From contig CASENC010000041.1 of the NCBI GenBank assembly GCA_949289215.1, positions 1 through 58,302 of the forward strand: a stretch of DNA of 58,302 nucleotides, written 5' to 3'. The notes under the pieces were generated by a model. That model saw only the letters and a program-made list of their open reading frames with translations. It searched no databases and was not told where the DNA came from. Below, in pieces: positions 1 to 8,348 of this stretch. Made by a program: the position numbers and the translations under genes. The stretch's first letter is position 1. Every line of letters starts with the position of its first letter. This DNA is from an uncultured Bacteroidales bacterium. Its GTDB lineage: Bacteria > Bacteroidota > Bacteroidia > Bacteroidales > Muribaculaceae.

Positions 1-205
1 AGTGAGTTGTGATACATTCGACCTCTTTGAGGCCGTTCCAAATATGAAGGTTTCTTGCTCCGACGGTTCGGCTTCGCCTCACACATCGGTTACCTCAAAT
101 TGGACGGCTTTGCCGCCTAATCTGCATTTTGACACATCTTCATTTTGCCCGGAAAAAGCCGGTCATTGGACATCTTGGCCGAATCATGCATATTATCGAT
201 AAAAA
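1..205. other. Hairpin-rich unassigned left edge
   Basis: No gene is recognised here. A 66-codon frame runs through on the plus strand, but its composition is unconvincing and it has no start context. The sequence holds several short G+C-rich hairpins: cctc/gagg at 22-32, ggc/gcc around 70-78, cggc-ttt-gccg at 105-115 and ccgg/ccgg at 149-162. It may be the remnant of a mobile element or a structured transcript cut by the window edge. It directly abuts the IS4-type terminal repeat element at 214. Confidence 0.3.
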
Positions 206-432
206 TTATTAGTGTCCGCTAAAACTTTTTATCGAACTATGTAATAAGGAATTCAGCTCTAAAAGTGCTTAAATAGCCGATATAATAGCTGAAGATTTGC
301 AATAAAACTTACGTTATTGCTTATGCTTATTGTTTCTAACGAAAAATAAGCCCCAATATGCTAAAATCCATGTAAATATCTATTGTTTAGTAACTTATAC
401 ACTTACAGGCAATTTTTAGCGGACACCAATAA
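206..432. mobile_element. MITE-like element with IS4-type ends
   Basis: Two inverted ends, 206-224 and 414-432, match at 18 of 19 positions with the core TGTCCGCTAAAA. They enclose an A+T-rich core of about 190 bp with no open frame. The left end, from tgtccgctaaaac through the t-run to position 232, matches 18 of 19 bases of the left end of the transposase-bearing IS at 58171. This suggests a non-autonomous derivative mobilised by the same IS4-family transposase. No clear direct target duplication is visible; the flanks extend the inverted symmetry instead. Confidence 0.65.
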
Positions 433-578
433 TAAAAAATATGCTGAAAAACATAATTTAGCGTTAAAATTAAATTTTTATTTGTGATTTTATTGCGGAA
501 TATAGTCTTTCATAAAGAAAGAATGTAGATATCACTTCAAAAAATCAAATTTATATTTTCTGTATATGAATAATTGAT

Positions 579-586
579 TATATTTG
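579..586 (+). promoter_or_regulatory. Promoter -7 box for the 1485-aa surface protein
   Basis: TATATTTG fits the Bacteroidetes -7 consensus TAnnTTTG and lies 35 bp before the ATG at 622. The -33 element is weak; a T-rich run lies near 555. Confidence 0.6.
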
Positions 587-621
587 CCACATAATTTAAC
601 CAATTTTAATCAACCTATAAT

Positions 622-3600
622 ATGTTACGAAAAACCTGCTTTTTGATTGCATTTTGCTTGTCGATTGCGTCAATTTATGCGCAGTCGTCATCGGGAGAGG
701 GTAATACGGCTTACGCCTTTAACCGCACCGAAGGCAATTATGGCATTGTGAGTTTCAAGCTCGATGATTTTTCTTCATTTGAAATGAAGCACATTGTTGA
801 TGACGATGTGCGCGCAGCCGCCTTTGTCGAAGGCAGCTATTATGCACTTGTGTATGTTGACGGCAATCCGGCCGAAATAGCATCCTATGACATTGCCACC
901 GGCAATAAAGAAACTGTGATGGAAACCACCGCCACTTTTGTTGACATGACTTATGACTATTCCACTCAGTCGTTGCTGTTGGTACAATATGATTATCCGT
1001 CGTCGTTGTTGGTAAAATATGATCTCACCACCAAGGAATTTACCACACTGTGCACATTCGATTACTCAATGTTTGCCGTAACTGCCGACTTGCAAGGGAA
1101 CATTTACACAGCCGATCTTTCGGGTGACATCTACAATGTCAATCGCGAGACTTACGAGTTGACTACAGTGGCATCTACCGACCATTATGCCAACACCTCG
1201 GCACTGCGTTCCCTCGATTTCGATATGACCACAGGGAAATTGTATTATCTCGCAAACGGCAGTTGGGCCGGAACTTATCTTTTCGAGATTGACCCGGAAG
1301 CCGGTACATCGACAGCAGTAGGAGGAATGCAAAGTAACTTATACGTCGGAATTTACACCGGGTACACCAACGCAACGCCCAAAAGTCCGTCGGCTCCTGC
1401 CGGGTTTGTCGTAACTCCGGCCTCTGATGGCAGCAATAATTGCGAACTGTCATGGACTTGTCCGACTACAGCATTCAATCGCAGCGACATAGGCACCTTA
1501 ACTCATGCGACCATTTACCGCGACGGCGTGGCTGTGGGTACGGTGAAAGATGTAAAGGCCGGCCAGCAGGCAACATATACCGACAACTTGACAAAAGCCG
1601 GAACTTATACTTATAAGGTCACACTGAGCAACGAGGCCGGTGAAGGTATGTTTGCCGTTGCTTCGGAATACGTTGGTAAAGATGTTCCCGCTGCACCGAC
1701 CGATGTGGTTGCAACAGCCGAAGGCAATACAATAACAATAAACTGGACTGCCCCCACTGCCGGGCTGAATGGCGGTGCCATGGAAGGTGAAATAACCTAT
1801 AAAGTGGTGCGCAGCGATGAAAAAGTGATAACCGAATCGACGGCCGAGACGCAAGTGTCAGATGTTATTGAAGGCAAATGGGCCGGATATACCTATACCG
1901 TTATCGCAAAGAATGACGCAGGTGAAGGCGGCAAGGCCACATCAAATGCTGCACAAGCCGGCGAGGCTCTTACAATGCCGTTGTCTTATGCTCTTACGAG
2001 TGAAGAAGACCTGAATTTGTGGACCGTGGTCGATGGCAACAATGATGGCAACACCTGGAGAATGGGCAGCCTGTGGGGTGGAAACCCGGGAGTTGAATTC
2101 CGCAGAAACCCCGTCAGCAACGGACCGGCCGACGAATGGCTCATTTCGCCTCCGGCCAAATTAACGGCAGGCATGGAAACGCTTGTGACATTCAACGTGC
2201 GTTGTTCTTATTCGCCGACCGAAAGCCTTGAAATCAGGGTGGCTCAGGTGGGCACGGCACCCGAAGATGCTACCGTGGTTGACACATTGACGATAAAAGG
2301 CTCGGAAGCATATTATGGCGGTTACGATGCATCGGTTGCAATACCGGCAATGGAAGCCGAAGGCGACTATCGCATCTATCTGCACTATGATGTGGAAGGC
2401 GTTTATTCTTCAAATGAAGGTTTGCACATCACCGACTTTGCGTGGAAGGATAATAATGTTGCCACAGTGTCGGGTACTGTAAGATATGGTAATCCCAATA
2501 TGTCATTCACTTGCATGGGTGCAACAGTTGTTATGGGCGAATATAAAACTACTACCGACTATTCGGGCAAATACACATTCACCGACGTTCCTGCCGGAGA
2601 ATATGATATTACGGCTGAATATATAACAGGTTATTCAAAAGAGACCGAACACGTGACGGTGAAAGCCGGTGACAACATTACCGTTGATTTCTTGCTTACA
2701 ATGTTAAAGAAATACGTTGTCAGCGGAACAATTACTGATGAAGAGGGTAATCCCATAAAAGGTGCGAAGGTCACAATGGCCGGCGATGACGAAGATAATG
2801 TAACCACCGATGAAAACGGTAAATACAGCATCTCGATGTATGAAGGCGATTACACCCTCACCGTTACCAAGAACCATTATGCATCGCAAAGCAAAGAGAT
2901 TGCATTAACAGCAACCATACCCAATACCGATTTTGCTCTTGCCATAGATGTGTTGCCGCCTTACAGCGTGACTGCAACCGATTCAGAAGGAAGCATTGCG
3001 GTGAACTGGGAAGCTCCGCAACCGTTAAATGAGAGGAAATATGACAATGGTGAAGCCGAAGGGGTATATGGATACGGAGAGAATTTCACAGGCTCTCAAG
3101 TTGTAGGTACCATATATATGGGCGAAACCACTGTATATGAATTGAAGTGGCAAACTGTCAACAGTATCGACAATAACATCACCCTGATGCTTCTTGGCAC
3201 AGATTACGGCGGCAACCCCACCGGAGAAGTGCTTTTCCAGGCCGCAGTCACTACTGTTGACGATGAATGGAACACTTACCGCTTGCCCGAACCGTTCACT
3301 ACCGATAAAGGTTTCATCTTTGCCATAGCAGGTAAGACTTATGTTGCCACCGATGGCGGTACCGAGGATGGCTCGATTGATTATCCCGAGACGCAGGTGT
3401 TTACAACTACTTACATGGGTGCAACTTCTTATCGTTACTTCGATGAATTGAGCGATAATCCGTCGCGTCACTTCTTGCTGCGAGTTTTGTGTGCCGAAGA
3501 GGAGGCAGCCGATGCCACTATTCCCGAAATGAATTATAACGTATGGCGTTTGCCCGCATCGGCAAAAGCCGATGAAGCCCAATGGACACCGATAGCCACA

Positions 3601-5079
3601 GGCAGTGAGGAATTCACGCTTACCGACAGCAATGTACCCAGCGGTGAATATTATTACGCCGTAAAGACGGTGTATGAAGCCGGTGGCACTTCCGAGGCTG
3701 CATTCTCTGATTTGGTTGCCCACAACATGATTGCAGGTGTTGTTGTCAATGTGAACACCAACTCGGCAGATCTTGACCCGCAAGCCGATGCCGATGGCGC
3801 AACAGTGGTTCTGTATAACAACGACCAAAATTATACTGCAACCGTGGCCGACGGGAAGGCTGAATTTGCCAAAGTAGAGAAAGGTATTTACTCGATAACA
3901 ATTCGCAAAAACGGTTTCAATTTCATTGAAGACGGCGGACTCGACATATCGGGCGAAGAGGTGGCATTCAGTTTCGATTATAAATTGGAGCAAAGCCTTG
4001 ACAAGCCGGCCAATCTTGATGTATTGGTTGACGGCAGTTCGGCTCGTATGTTGTGGAATATGCAACCCAATATAATCGATGATTTCGATGGCGACGACTA
4101 TGTTGACTTTGAAGTTAATCCTGCCGGACGTGCCGGTTGGCAATATATCGACAATGACGGACTTATGACATGGGGCTTCGGAGCTACAACATTCCCGCAC
4201 ATGGAAGAACCGATGGCAGCCATAACATTCAATTCAAAGGCCACTACTCCGGCACTTGGCAACAAACCGGATTTCACCACTGCTTATTCGGGAACCCGTG
4301 CATTGGCCTTCTTTGCCGCAAGAACCATCGATGGCACCACGGTTGTCGAAAGCGACGATTACATGATTTCGCCCGAATTGAAGCCTTACCGCGACTTCAA
4401 GTTCAGTTTCATGGCTCGTACTTATGAAGAACTGGAAGGTTACCGCGAACGCATCAGGGTGGGATATTCTACTACCACACCCGAGCTTGACCAGTTCATC
4501 TGGCTCGATGATACATTGAGATATGTTCCGCTCGAATATACCCCGTATGAATACACAATTCCGCAAGAAGCCAAGTATGTGGTGCTTAACAGCTCATCAA
4601 TAATGAACTTCATACTGTTTGTTGACGATGTGTTCATCGGTGTCGAAGATCAGGTTGTAGGCAACAGCTATATGCCGGTAAATGTAAACGGATATGAGAT
4701 TTACCTTGACGGCGAAAAAGTTACCGATACCCAAGAGACCGAATACACATTCACCGGCCTTGCCGACGGTACACACAAGGCATCAATTGTGCAGAAATTC
4801 GCAACCGGTGACTCCGAGCCGCTCGAAATCACATTCAGCATAGGCTCGACCGGAGTTGACAATGTGGATGCCGATGTGCTTAGCATTTATGTCTATGGCG
4901 AAACATTGTATATCAACGGCGATTACAGCCACGCAATGATTTACAGCACTTCGGGCGCACAAGTAATGTCGCTCGACGGCGAAAGCCGTGCCGACCTGTC
5001 GGCCTTGCCACGCGGCATATATGTGGTAAAAGCCATTAGAGCCAATGGTGAAACCGTCACTGCCAAGGTGATACGTTAA
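622..5079 (+). CDS. Multidomain secreted surface protein (FN3, carboxypeptidase-regulatory-like, T9SS-type tail)
   Basis: A 1485-aa protein with a signal peptide at residues 1-21, ending IYAQ. In order: a repetitive beta-propeller-like region (about 25-245); two fibronectin type III modules (about 252-350 and 354-445); a jelly-roll choice-of-anchor-J-like module (about 452-610, with DEWLISPP); two carboxypeptidase-regulatory-like beta-sandwiches (about 613-690 and 696-775, each with a D/N-G-K-Y-x-F/I core); another FN3-like stretch from 779; a further regulatory-like module near 1039; and a second anchor-J-like module from about 1151. Residues 1410-1485 resemble a type A T9SS sorting domain (STSGAQV, LPRGIYVVKA). 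It is probably exported by T9SS and surface-attached. The ligand cannot be read from the sequence. It is a single-gene unit with its own promoter and terminator. Confidence 0.8.
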   Translation: MLRKTCFLIAFCLSIASIYAQSSSGEGNTAYAFNRTEGNYGIVSFKLDDFSSFEMKHIVDDDVRAAAFVEGSYYALVYVDGNPAEIASYDIATGNKETVMETTATFVDMTYDYSTQSLLLVQYDYPSSLLVKYDLTTKEFTTLCTFDYSMFAVTADLQGNIYTADLSGDIYNVNRETYELTTVASTDHYANTSALRSLDFDMTTGKLYYLANGSWAGTYLFEIDPEAGTSTAVGGMQSNLYVGIYTGYTNATPKSPSAPAGFVVTPASDGSNNCELSWTCPTTAFNRSDIGTLTHATIYRDGVAVGTVKDVKAGQQATYTDNLTKAGTYTYKVTLSNEAGEGMFAVASEYVGKDVPAAPTDVVATAEGNTITINWTAPTAGLNGGAMEGEITYKVVRSDEKVITESTAETQVSDVIEGKWAGYTYTVIAKNDAGEGGKATSNAAQAGEALTMPLSYALTSEEDLNLWTVVDGNNDGNTWRMGSLWGGNPGVEFRRNPVSNGPADEWLISPPAKLTAGMETLVTFNVRCSYSPTESLEIRVAQVGTAPEDATVVDTLTIKGSEAYYGGYDASVAIPAMEAEGDYRIYLHYDVEGVYSSNEGLHITDFAWKDNNVATVSGTVRYGNPNMSFTCMGATVVMGEYKTTTDYSGKYTFTDVPAGEYDITAEYITGYSKETEHVTVKAGDNITVDFLLTMLKKYVVSGTITDEEGNPIKGAKVTMAGDDEDNVTTDENGKYSISMYEGDYTLTVTKNHYASQSKEIALTATIPNTDFALAIDVLPPYSVTATDSEGSIAVNWEAPQPLNERKYDNGEAEGVYGYGENFTGSQVVGTIYMGETTVYELKWQTVNSIDNNITLMLLGTDYGGNPTGEVLFQAAVTTVDDEWNTYRLPEPFTTDKGFIFAIAGKTYVATDGGTEDGSIDYPETQVFTTTYMGATSYRYFDELSDNPSRHFLLRVLCAEEEAADATIPEMNYNVWRLPASAKADEAQWTPIATGSEEFTLTDSNVPSGEYYYAVKTVYEAGGTSEAAFSDLVAHNMIAGVVVNVNTNSADLDPQADADGATVVLYNNDQNYTATVADGKAEFAKVEKGIYSITIRKNGFNFIEDGGLDISGEEVAFSFDYKLEQSLDKPANLDVLVDGSSARMLWNMQPNIIDDFDGDDYVDFEVNPAGRAGWQYIDNDGLMTWGFGATTFPHMEEPMAAITFNSKATTPALGNKPDFTTAYSGTRALAFFAARTIDGTTVVESDDYMISPELKPYRDFKFSFMARTYEELEGYRERIRVGYSTTTPELDQFIWLDDTLRYVPLEYTPYEYTIPQEAKYVVLNSSSIMNFILFVDDVFIGVEDQVVGNSYMPVNVNGYEIYLDGEKVTDTQETEYTFTGLADGTHKASIVQKFATGDSEPLEITFSIGSTGVDNVDADVLSIYVYGETLYINGDYSHAMIYSTSGAQVMSLDGESRADLSALPRGIYVVKAIRANGETVTAKVIR

Positions 5080-5095
5080 CACCACTCGATAATCA

Positions 5096-5138
5096 CACAA
5101 TAAATCCCCGGGGGACCATCCTCCGGGGATTTATTGTG
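5096..5138 (+). terminator. Perfect 16-bp stem terminator
   Basis: Arms 5096-5111 and 5123-5138 are exact reverse complements (cacaataaatccccgg) around an 11-nt loop. The A/T-rich outer stem provides U tracts in either direction. It begins 17 bp after the stop codon of the surface protein gene. Confidence 0.85.
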
Positions 5139-5166
5139 CCATGAGTACCACGCCGGCTATGGCTGG

Positions 5167-5254
5167 TAGAGACGCGATTCATCGCGTCTGATGTGCGGCT
5201 ATGGCAATAAGTTTCCATGGAAGGCGGTTTCAGACGCGATGAATCGCGTCTCTA
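5167..5254. repeat. Palindromic repeat pair (REP-like, inverted)
   Basis: Positions 5167-5190 and 5231-5254 are perfect 24-bp reverse complements. Each arm is itself a hairpin, with agacgcga and tcgcgtct around a 4-nt loop. The 40 bp between them are unrelated. This is typical of interspersed REP/BIME-like units, and none is seen elsewhere in the window. Confidence 0.75.
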
Positions 5255-5385
5255 CATTTATATTGGATGTGACCCGGGTGACATGCCGGCAAAGCCAGGA
5301 TATTCCTGATAATCAAACCATATGAACCCGGGAAATCCACCGCCCCGCCGGGCTACTCCGCCGCATCATATAACCGGGGATAAAC

Positions 5386-5417
5386 AAAAAAGGCCTTGCC
5401 GATTGGCAAGACCTTCT
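5386..5417 (-). terminator. Terminator of tRNA-Gln
   Basis: Read on the minus strand, aaggtcttgcc pairs with ggcaaggcctt around a 4-nt loop and is followed by a run of six T. It lies just downstream of the tRNA. Confidence 0.8.
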
Positions 5418-5424
5418 TTTGTGA

Positions 5425-5497
5425 GTTGTCTTACGAGGATTCGAACCTCGACAGGCAGAACCAAAAACTGCAGTGCTACCATTACACCATAAGACAA
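5425..5497 (-). tRNA. tRNA-Gln (TTG)
   Basis: The cloverleaf is visible on the minus strand. Acceptor arms ttgtctt and aagacaa pair perfectly. The T arm is cgagg-ttcgaat-cctcg, and the anticodon loop ttttggt carries anticodon TTG, read as glutamine. The 3' CCA is not encoded, as is common in this phylum. It has its own promoter and terminator. Confidence 0.95.
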
Positions 5498-5533
5498 TCC
5501 TCTCAACCAAGACTCATCGTCCTAATTGCGGTG

Positions 5534-5565
5534 CAAAGTTAAGCACAATTATGCATTGCTGCAAG
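5534..5565 (-). promoter_or_regulatory. tRNA-Gln promoter
   Basis: On the minus strand the -7 box TAACTTTG (5541-5534) is preceded, after 20 bp, by CTTG (5565-5562), close to the -33 consensus TTTG. The predicted transcript starts about 30 nt before the mature tRNA. Confidence 0.6.
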
Positions 5566-5646
5566 TTTTTCGAGATATTTTTTCAAAAAATATCATTCAA
5601 ATCGGTAAATCTGCGCCAACCGGTTCCCACAATAACGTTATTTGAG

Positions 5647-5654
5647 TAACTTTG
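5647..5654 (+). promoter_or_regulatory. Promoter -7 box for the MATE exporter
   Basis: TAACTTTG fits TAnnTTTG and lies 26 bp upstream of the ATG at 5681. Confidence 0.6.
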
Positions 5655-5680
5655 CACTCGGAAAATCATAATAAAAATTT

Positions 5681-7075
5681 ATGGAAAGCAGAGAGAATAT
5701 CGACGACAGACTTGATGAGTTGAAGTATCTCTCGGTTGGCAAATTGCTATGGAAATACAGCCTGCCTGCCATAGTGGGCACGGTGGTTATGTCGTTGTAT
5801 AACATAATCGACCGCATTTTCATAGGGCAAGGCGTCGGCCCCGATGCCATAGCCGGCCTTGCCATTACTTTCCCTGTGATGAACCTTGCCTCGGCCCTGG
5901 GTATGCTTATCGGCGTGGGCAGTGCCTCAAGGGTATCGATAGTACTTGGCCAAGGCAACAAGGAAATGGCATTCAAGGTGCTTGGCAACAGCATAATAAT
6001 GACAGTGGTACTGGGATTAAGCTACATCATGCTTTTTGCCGTGTTCATGAAAGATATTCTGATTTTGTTCGGGGCAAGCGAACGAACCCTGCCCTATGCC
6101 TATGATTTCATGATGTACATATTGCCGGGAATGCTGTTCATGAACCTGTGCTATTCATACAACAATGTGATGAGAGCATCGGGCTACCCCACTCGTGCAA
6201 TGGTGACAATGTTCATCGGTGCCGGGCTGAATATCATACTCGCACCCATTTTCATTTTCGTGCTCGACTGGGGCATAAAGGGCGCAGCAATAGCATCTGA
6301 CATATCGATGCTGGTGTCGGCAACATTCGTCATGATGCACTTCATGTCGGGGAAAAGTGAAATCCATTTCAAGCGCGGCATATACAGGCTTGAAAAGTCG
6401 ATATTGCTGTCGGTGACATCGATAGGGGCCGCACCATTCCTCATCAATTGCGCCGGGTGTGCCATCAATGCCATTGTCAACAATATGCTCTATAAATATG
6501 GCGGCGATGCATCGGTGGCTGCCATGGGAATTTTCACCACCTACACGCAATTGCTTGTCACGGTGGTCATAGGCATATGCCAGGGTATGCAACCCATCAT
6601 AGGTTATAATTACGGTGCCCGCCTTTTTGGCCGTATGCGACACACATATTACCTTGCCATCGCGGCGGCATCGGTGATTTGCCTGCTTGGTTCACTGTTC
6701 TCGCTCACGTGCCCACAATATATTGCACGGGCGTTTACATCCGACCCGGAACTGATAACAGCCACTTCCGACGGGCTGGTCATAACCACAATGATGTTTT
6801 GGGGCGTAGGTTTCCAAATCGTATCGACCAACTTTTTCCAGTCGCTCGGCATGGCGGCAAAATCAATTTTCCTAAGCCTTACACGACAGATAATATTCCT
6901 GATACCGCTGCTGTTCATTCTACCCCCATACCTGGGATTGAACGGTGTGTGGGCGGCATTCCCCGTATCAGACACACTGGCCATTATTGTTTCGGCAATA
7001 CTGGTCATATACGAGTTCCGCGCATTGCAGCGTATTGAATTAAACGACATAAAATATAACAACACACATATATGA
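5681..7075 (+). CDS. MATE family multidrug/sodium antiporter
   Basis: A 464-aa inner-membrane protein with about twelve hydrophobic segments, in line with the family length of 440-470. The opening follows the MATE pattern: a short cytoplasmic lead with VGKLLWKYSLPAI, then the helix-1 signature NIIDRIFIGQGVG. The two-fold internal repeat shows in a second bundle beginning near SILLSVTSIGAAPFLINCAG. MATE proteins expel cationic compounds or metabolites using sodium or proton gradients; the substrate is not predictable here. Its stop overlaps the ATG of the downstream DUF486 gene (ATGA), so the two are translationally coupled. Confidence 0.9.
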   Translation: MESRENIDDRLDELKYLSVGKLLWKYSLPAIVGTVVMSLYNIIDRIFIGQGVGPDAIAGLAITFPVMNLASALGMLIGVGSASRVSIVLGQGNKEMAFKVLGNSIIMTVVLGLSYIMLFAVFMKDILILFGASERTLPYAYDFMMYILPGMLFMNLCYSYNNVMRASGYPTRAMVTMFIGAGLNIILAPIFIFVLDWGIKGAAIASDISMLVSATFVMMHFMSGKSEIHFKRGIYRLEKSILLSVTSIGAAPFLINCAGCAINAIVNNMLYKYGGDASVAAMGIFTTYTQLLVTVVIGICQGMQPIIGYNYGARLFGRMRHTYYLAIAAASVICLLGSLFSLTCPQYIARAFTSDPELITATSDGLVITTMMFWGVGFQIVSTNFFQSLGMAAKSIFLSLTRQIIFLIPLLFILPPYLGLNGVWAAFPVSDTLAIIVSAILVIYEFRALQRIELNDIKYNNTHI

Positions 7076-7443
7076 AAGCATTTTACACAATCGGATTGCT
7101 TGTTATCTCCAATATGTTCATGACATTTGCCTGGTACGGGCATTTAAAAATGAAACAGGAATTCAACTGGTTTGCCGAACTGCCGCTTATAGGTGTGGTG
7201 GTTTTCGGGTGGGCAATAGCATTCTTCGAGTATCTGTTTCAAGTTCCGGCCAACCGCATAGGTTTTGCGGAAAACGGAGGCCCCTTCTCACTCATGCAGC
7301 TGAAGGTGATACAGGAAGTGATAACCCTCATCATCTTCACCATTTTCACCACAGTGTTCTTCAAGGGTGAAGCACTCCACTGGAACCACTTTGTGGCCTT
7401 TATTTTACTTGTGCTTGCCGTCTATTTCGTCTTTATGAAGTAA
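7072..7443 (+). CDS. DMT superfamily protein (DUF486)
   Basis: A 123-aa protein with four predicted membrane helices, matching the small DUF486 branch of the drug/metabolite transporter superfamily. Recognisable features are the opening MKAFYTIGLLVISN, the central VPANRIG and the C-terminal helix ending YFVFMK. Its role is unknown, and such half-size DMT proteins usually dimerise. It starts inside the stop codon of the MATE gene, so the two are probably co-expressed. It ends 8 bp from the convergent WYL gene, with no obvious terminator between. Confidence 0.85.
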   Translation: MKAFYTIGLLVISNMFMTFAWYGHLKMKQEFNWFAELPLIGVVVFGWAIAFFEYLFQVPANRIGFAENGGPFSLMQLKVIQEVITLIIFTIFTTVFFKGEALHWNHFVAFILLVLAVYFVFMK

Positions 7444-7451
7444 TCCCCACT

Positions 7452-8348
7452 TCAGCTATAGTTTTCGAGGGCTGTGCGCAGCTCATTCACAACCATGGCT
7501 TTCAATTCGGGTGGAGACACCACCTCGACTTGGGAGCCATGTGAAAGTATTTCCTGAACGAAATCATAGGTGATGAGCAGGCGGTAATGGAACAGTGAAT
7601 AGCTGTCATGCACTTCCTCGCACTGCGAGTGGTGGAGCGGCAAGGCACGAAAATATTTAGCCTGGTTGCTCGACACCTTCAATATCACATTCTTCGGTTC
7701 GCTCTTGCTTTGCATTATGCCGAAACAGTCTTTGAAATAGTCGGCAGCACTGAATCCCTGCGGAACCTCGAAATGCTCGTTGCGAATGACCACATCGCTC
7801 ATGCGGTCGAGCGAATAGGTCTTTATCATGCCATCCTTGATATTAAAGCCTATCACATACCATAGTTGCTTGAAAATGCGCACGAAATAAGGCTCCACGA
7901 CGATATTTCGCTTAGTGTTGACCCGGTTATATGCCCTGTATGAAAAGCATATGCGGTTAGATTCCTTCATTGCCTGTATAATCACCGGCAGGTTTCCGCG
8001 TGCACTGGGGACATCTTCAAGCACGATGCGGTCGGAAACATCGCGCGAATCAGACAGCATCCCGCTCATCGAGGCTGCATCGAGCAGCCAGTTGCGCAAG
8101 CGGTCGTCTTGTTCATTACCCGAAACATCGATGTAATACTCAAACGTTGACGGGTCGCACTCTACTACCACATTGAACGTATCCATAATGCCTTGACGAT
8201 AATTGTAGAAGGTGCGCCGGGCAAGCGGTTCCCCGTCGCTCAACGTCGATTTCACCCATAGGCGGTTAAGCTCGTCACGGGTAATACGTCCATAACGTTG
8301 TATGGTGTCGATAATCCAAATGTACTTATTTATCAGGTTCTTTGCCAT
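7452..8348 (-). CDS. WYL-domain transcriptional regulator
   Basis: A 298-aa protein. The N-terminal region (about 1-70) is a winged-helix-like DNA-binding part (RYGRITRDELNRLW). The WYL domain follows from about residue 125, with ICFSYRA, the name-giving segment QLWYVIGFN and TYSLDRM. A C-terminal WCX-like extension contains ILSHGSQVEVVSPPEL. WYL proteins are ligand- or nucleic-acid-sensing regulators. Its start overlaps the 3' end of the symporter gene by 23 bp, so it is probably the last gene of the long minus-strand cluster and may control it or the neighbouring transporter. Confidence 0.85.
   Translation of the reverse strand: MAKNLINKYIWIIDTIQRYGRITRDELNRLWVKSTLSDGEPLARRTFYNYRQGIMDTFNVVVECDPSTFEYYIDVSGNEQDDRLRNWLLDAASMSGMLSDSRDVSDRIVLEDVPSARGNLPVIIQAMKESNRICFSYRAYNRVNTKRNIVVEPYFVRIFKQLWYVIGFNIKDGMIKTYSLDRMSDVVIRNEHFEVPQGFSAADYFKDCFGIMQSKSEPKNVILKVSSNQAKYFRALPLHHSQCEEVHDSYSLFHYRLLITYDFVQEILSHGSQVEVVSPPELKAMVVNELRTALENYS

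Noticed and set aside
3025-4200. 391-codon minus-strand frame inside the surface protein gene
   Set aside because: It lies entirely antisense to a gene with signal peptide, domains and promoter. Its composition (Cys- and Ile-rich, no motif) is that of a shadow frame.
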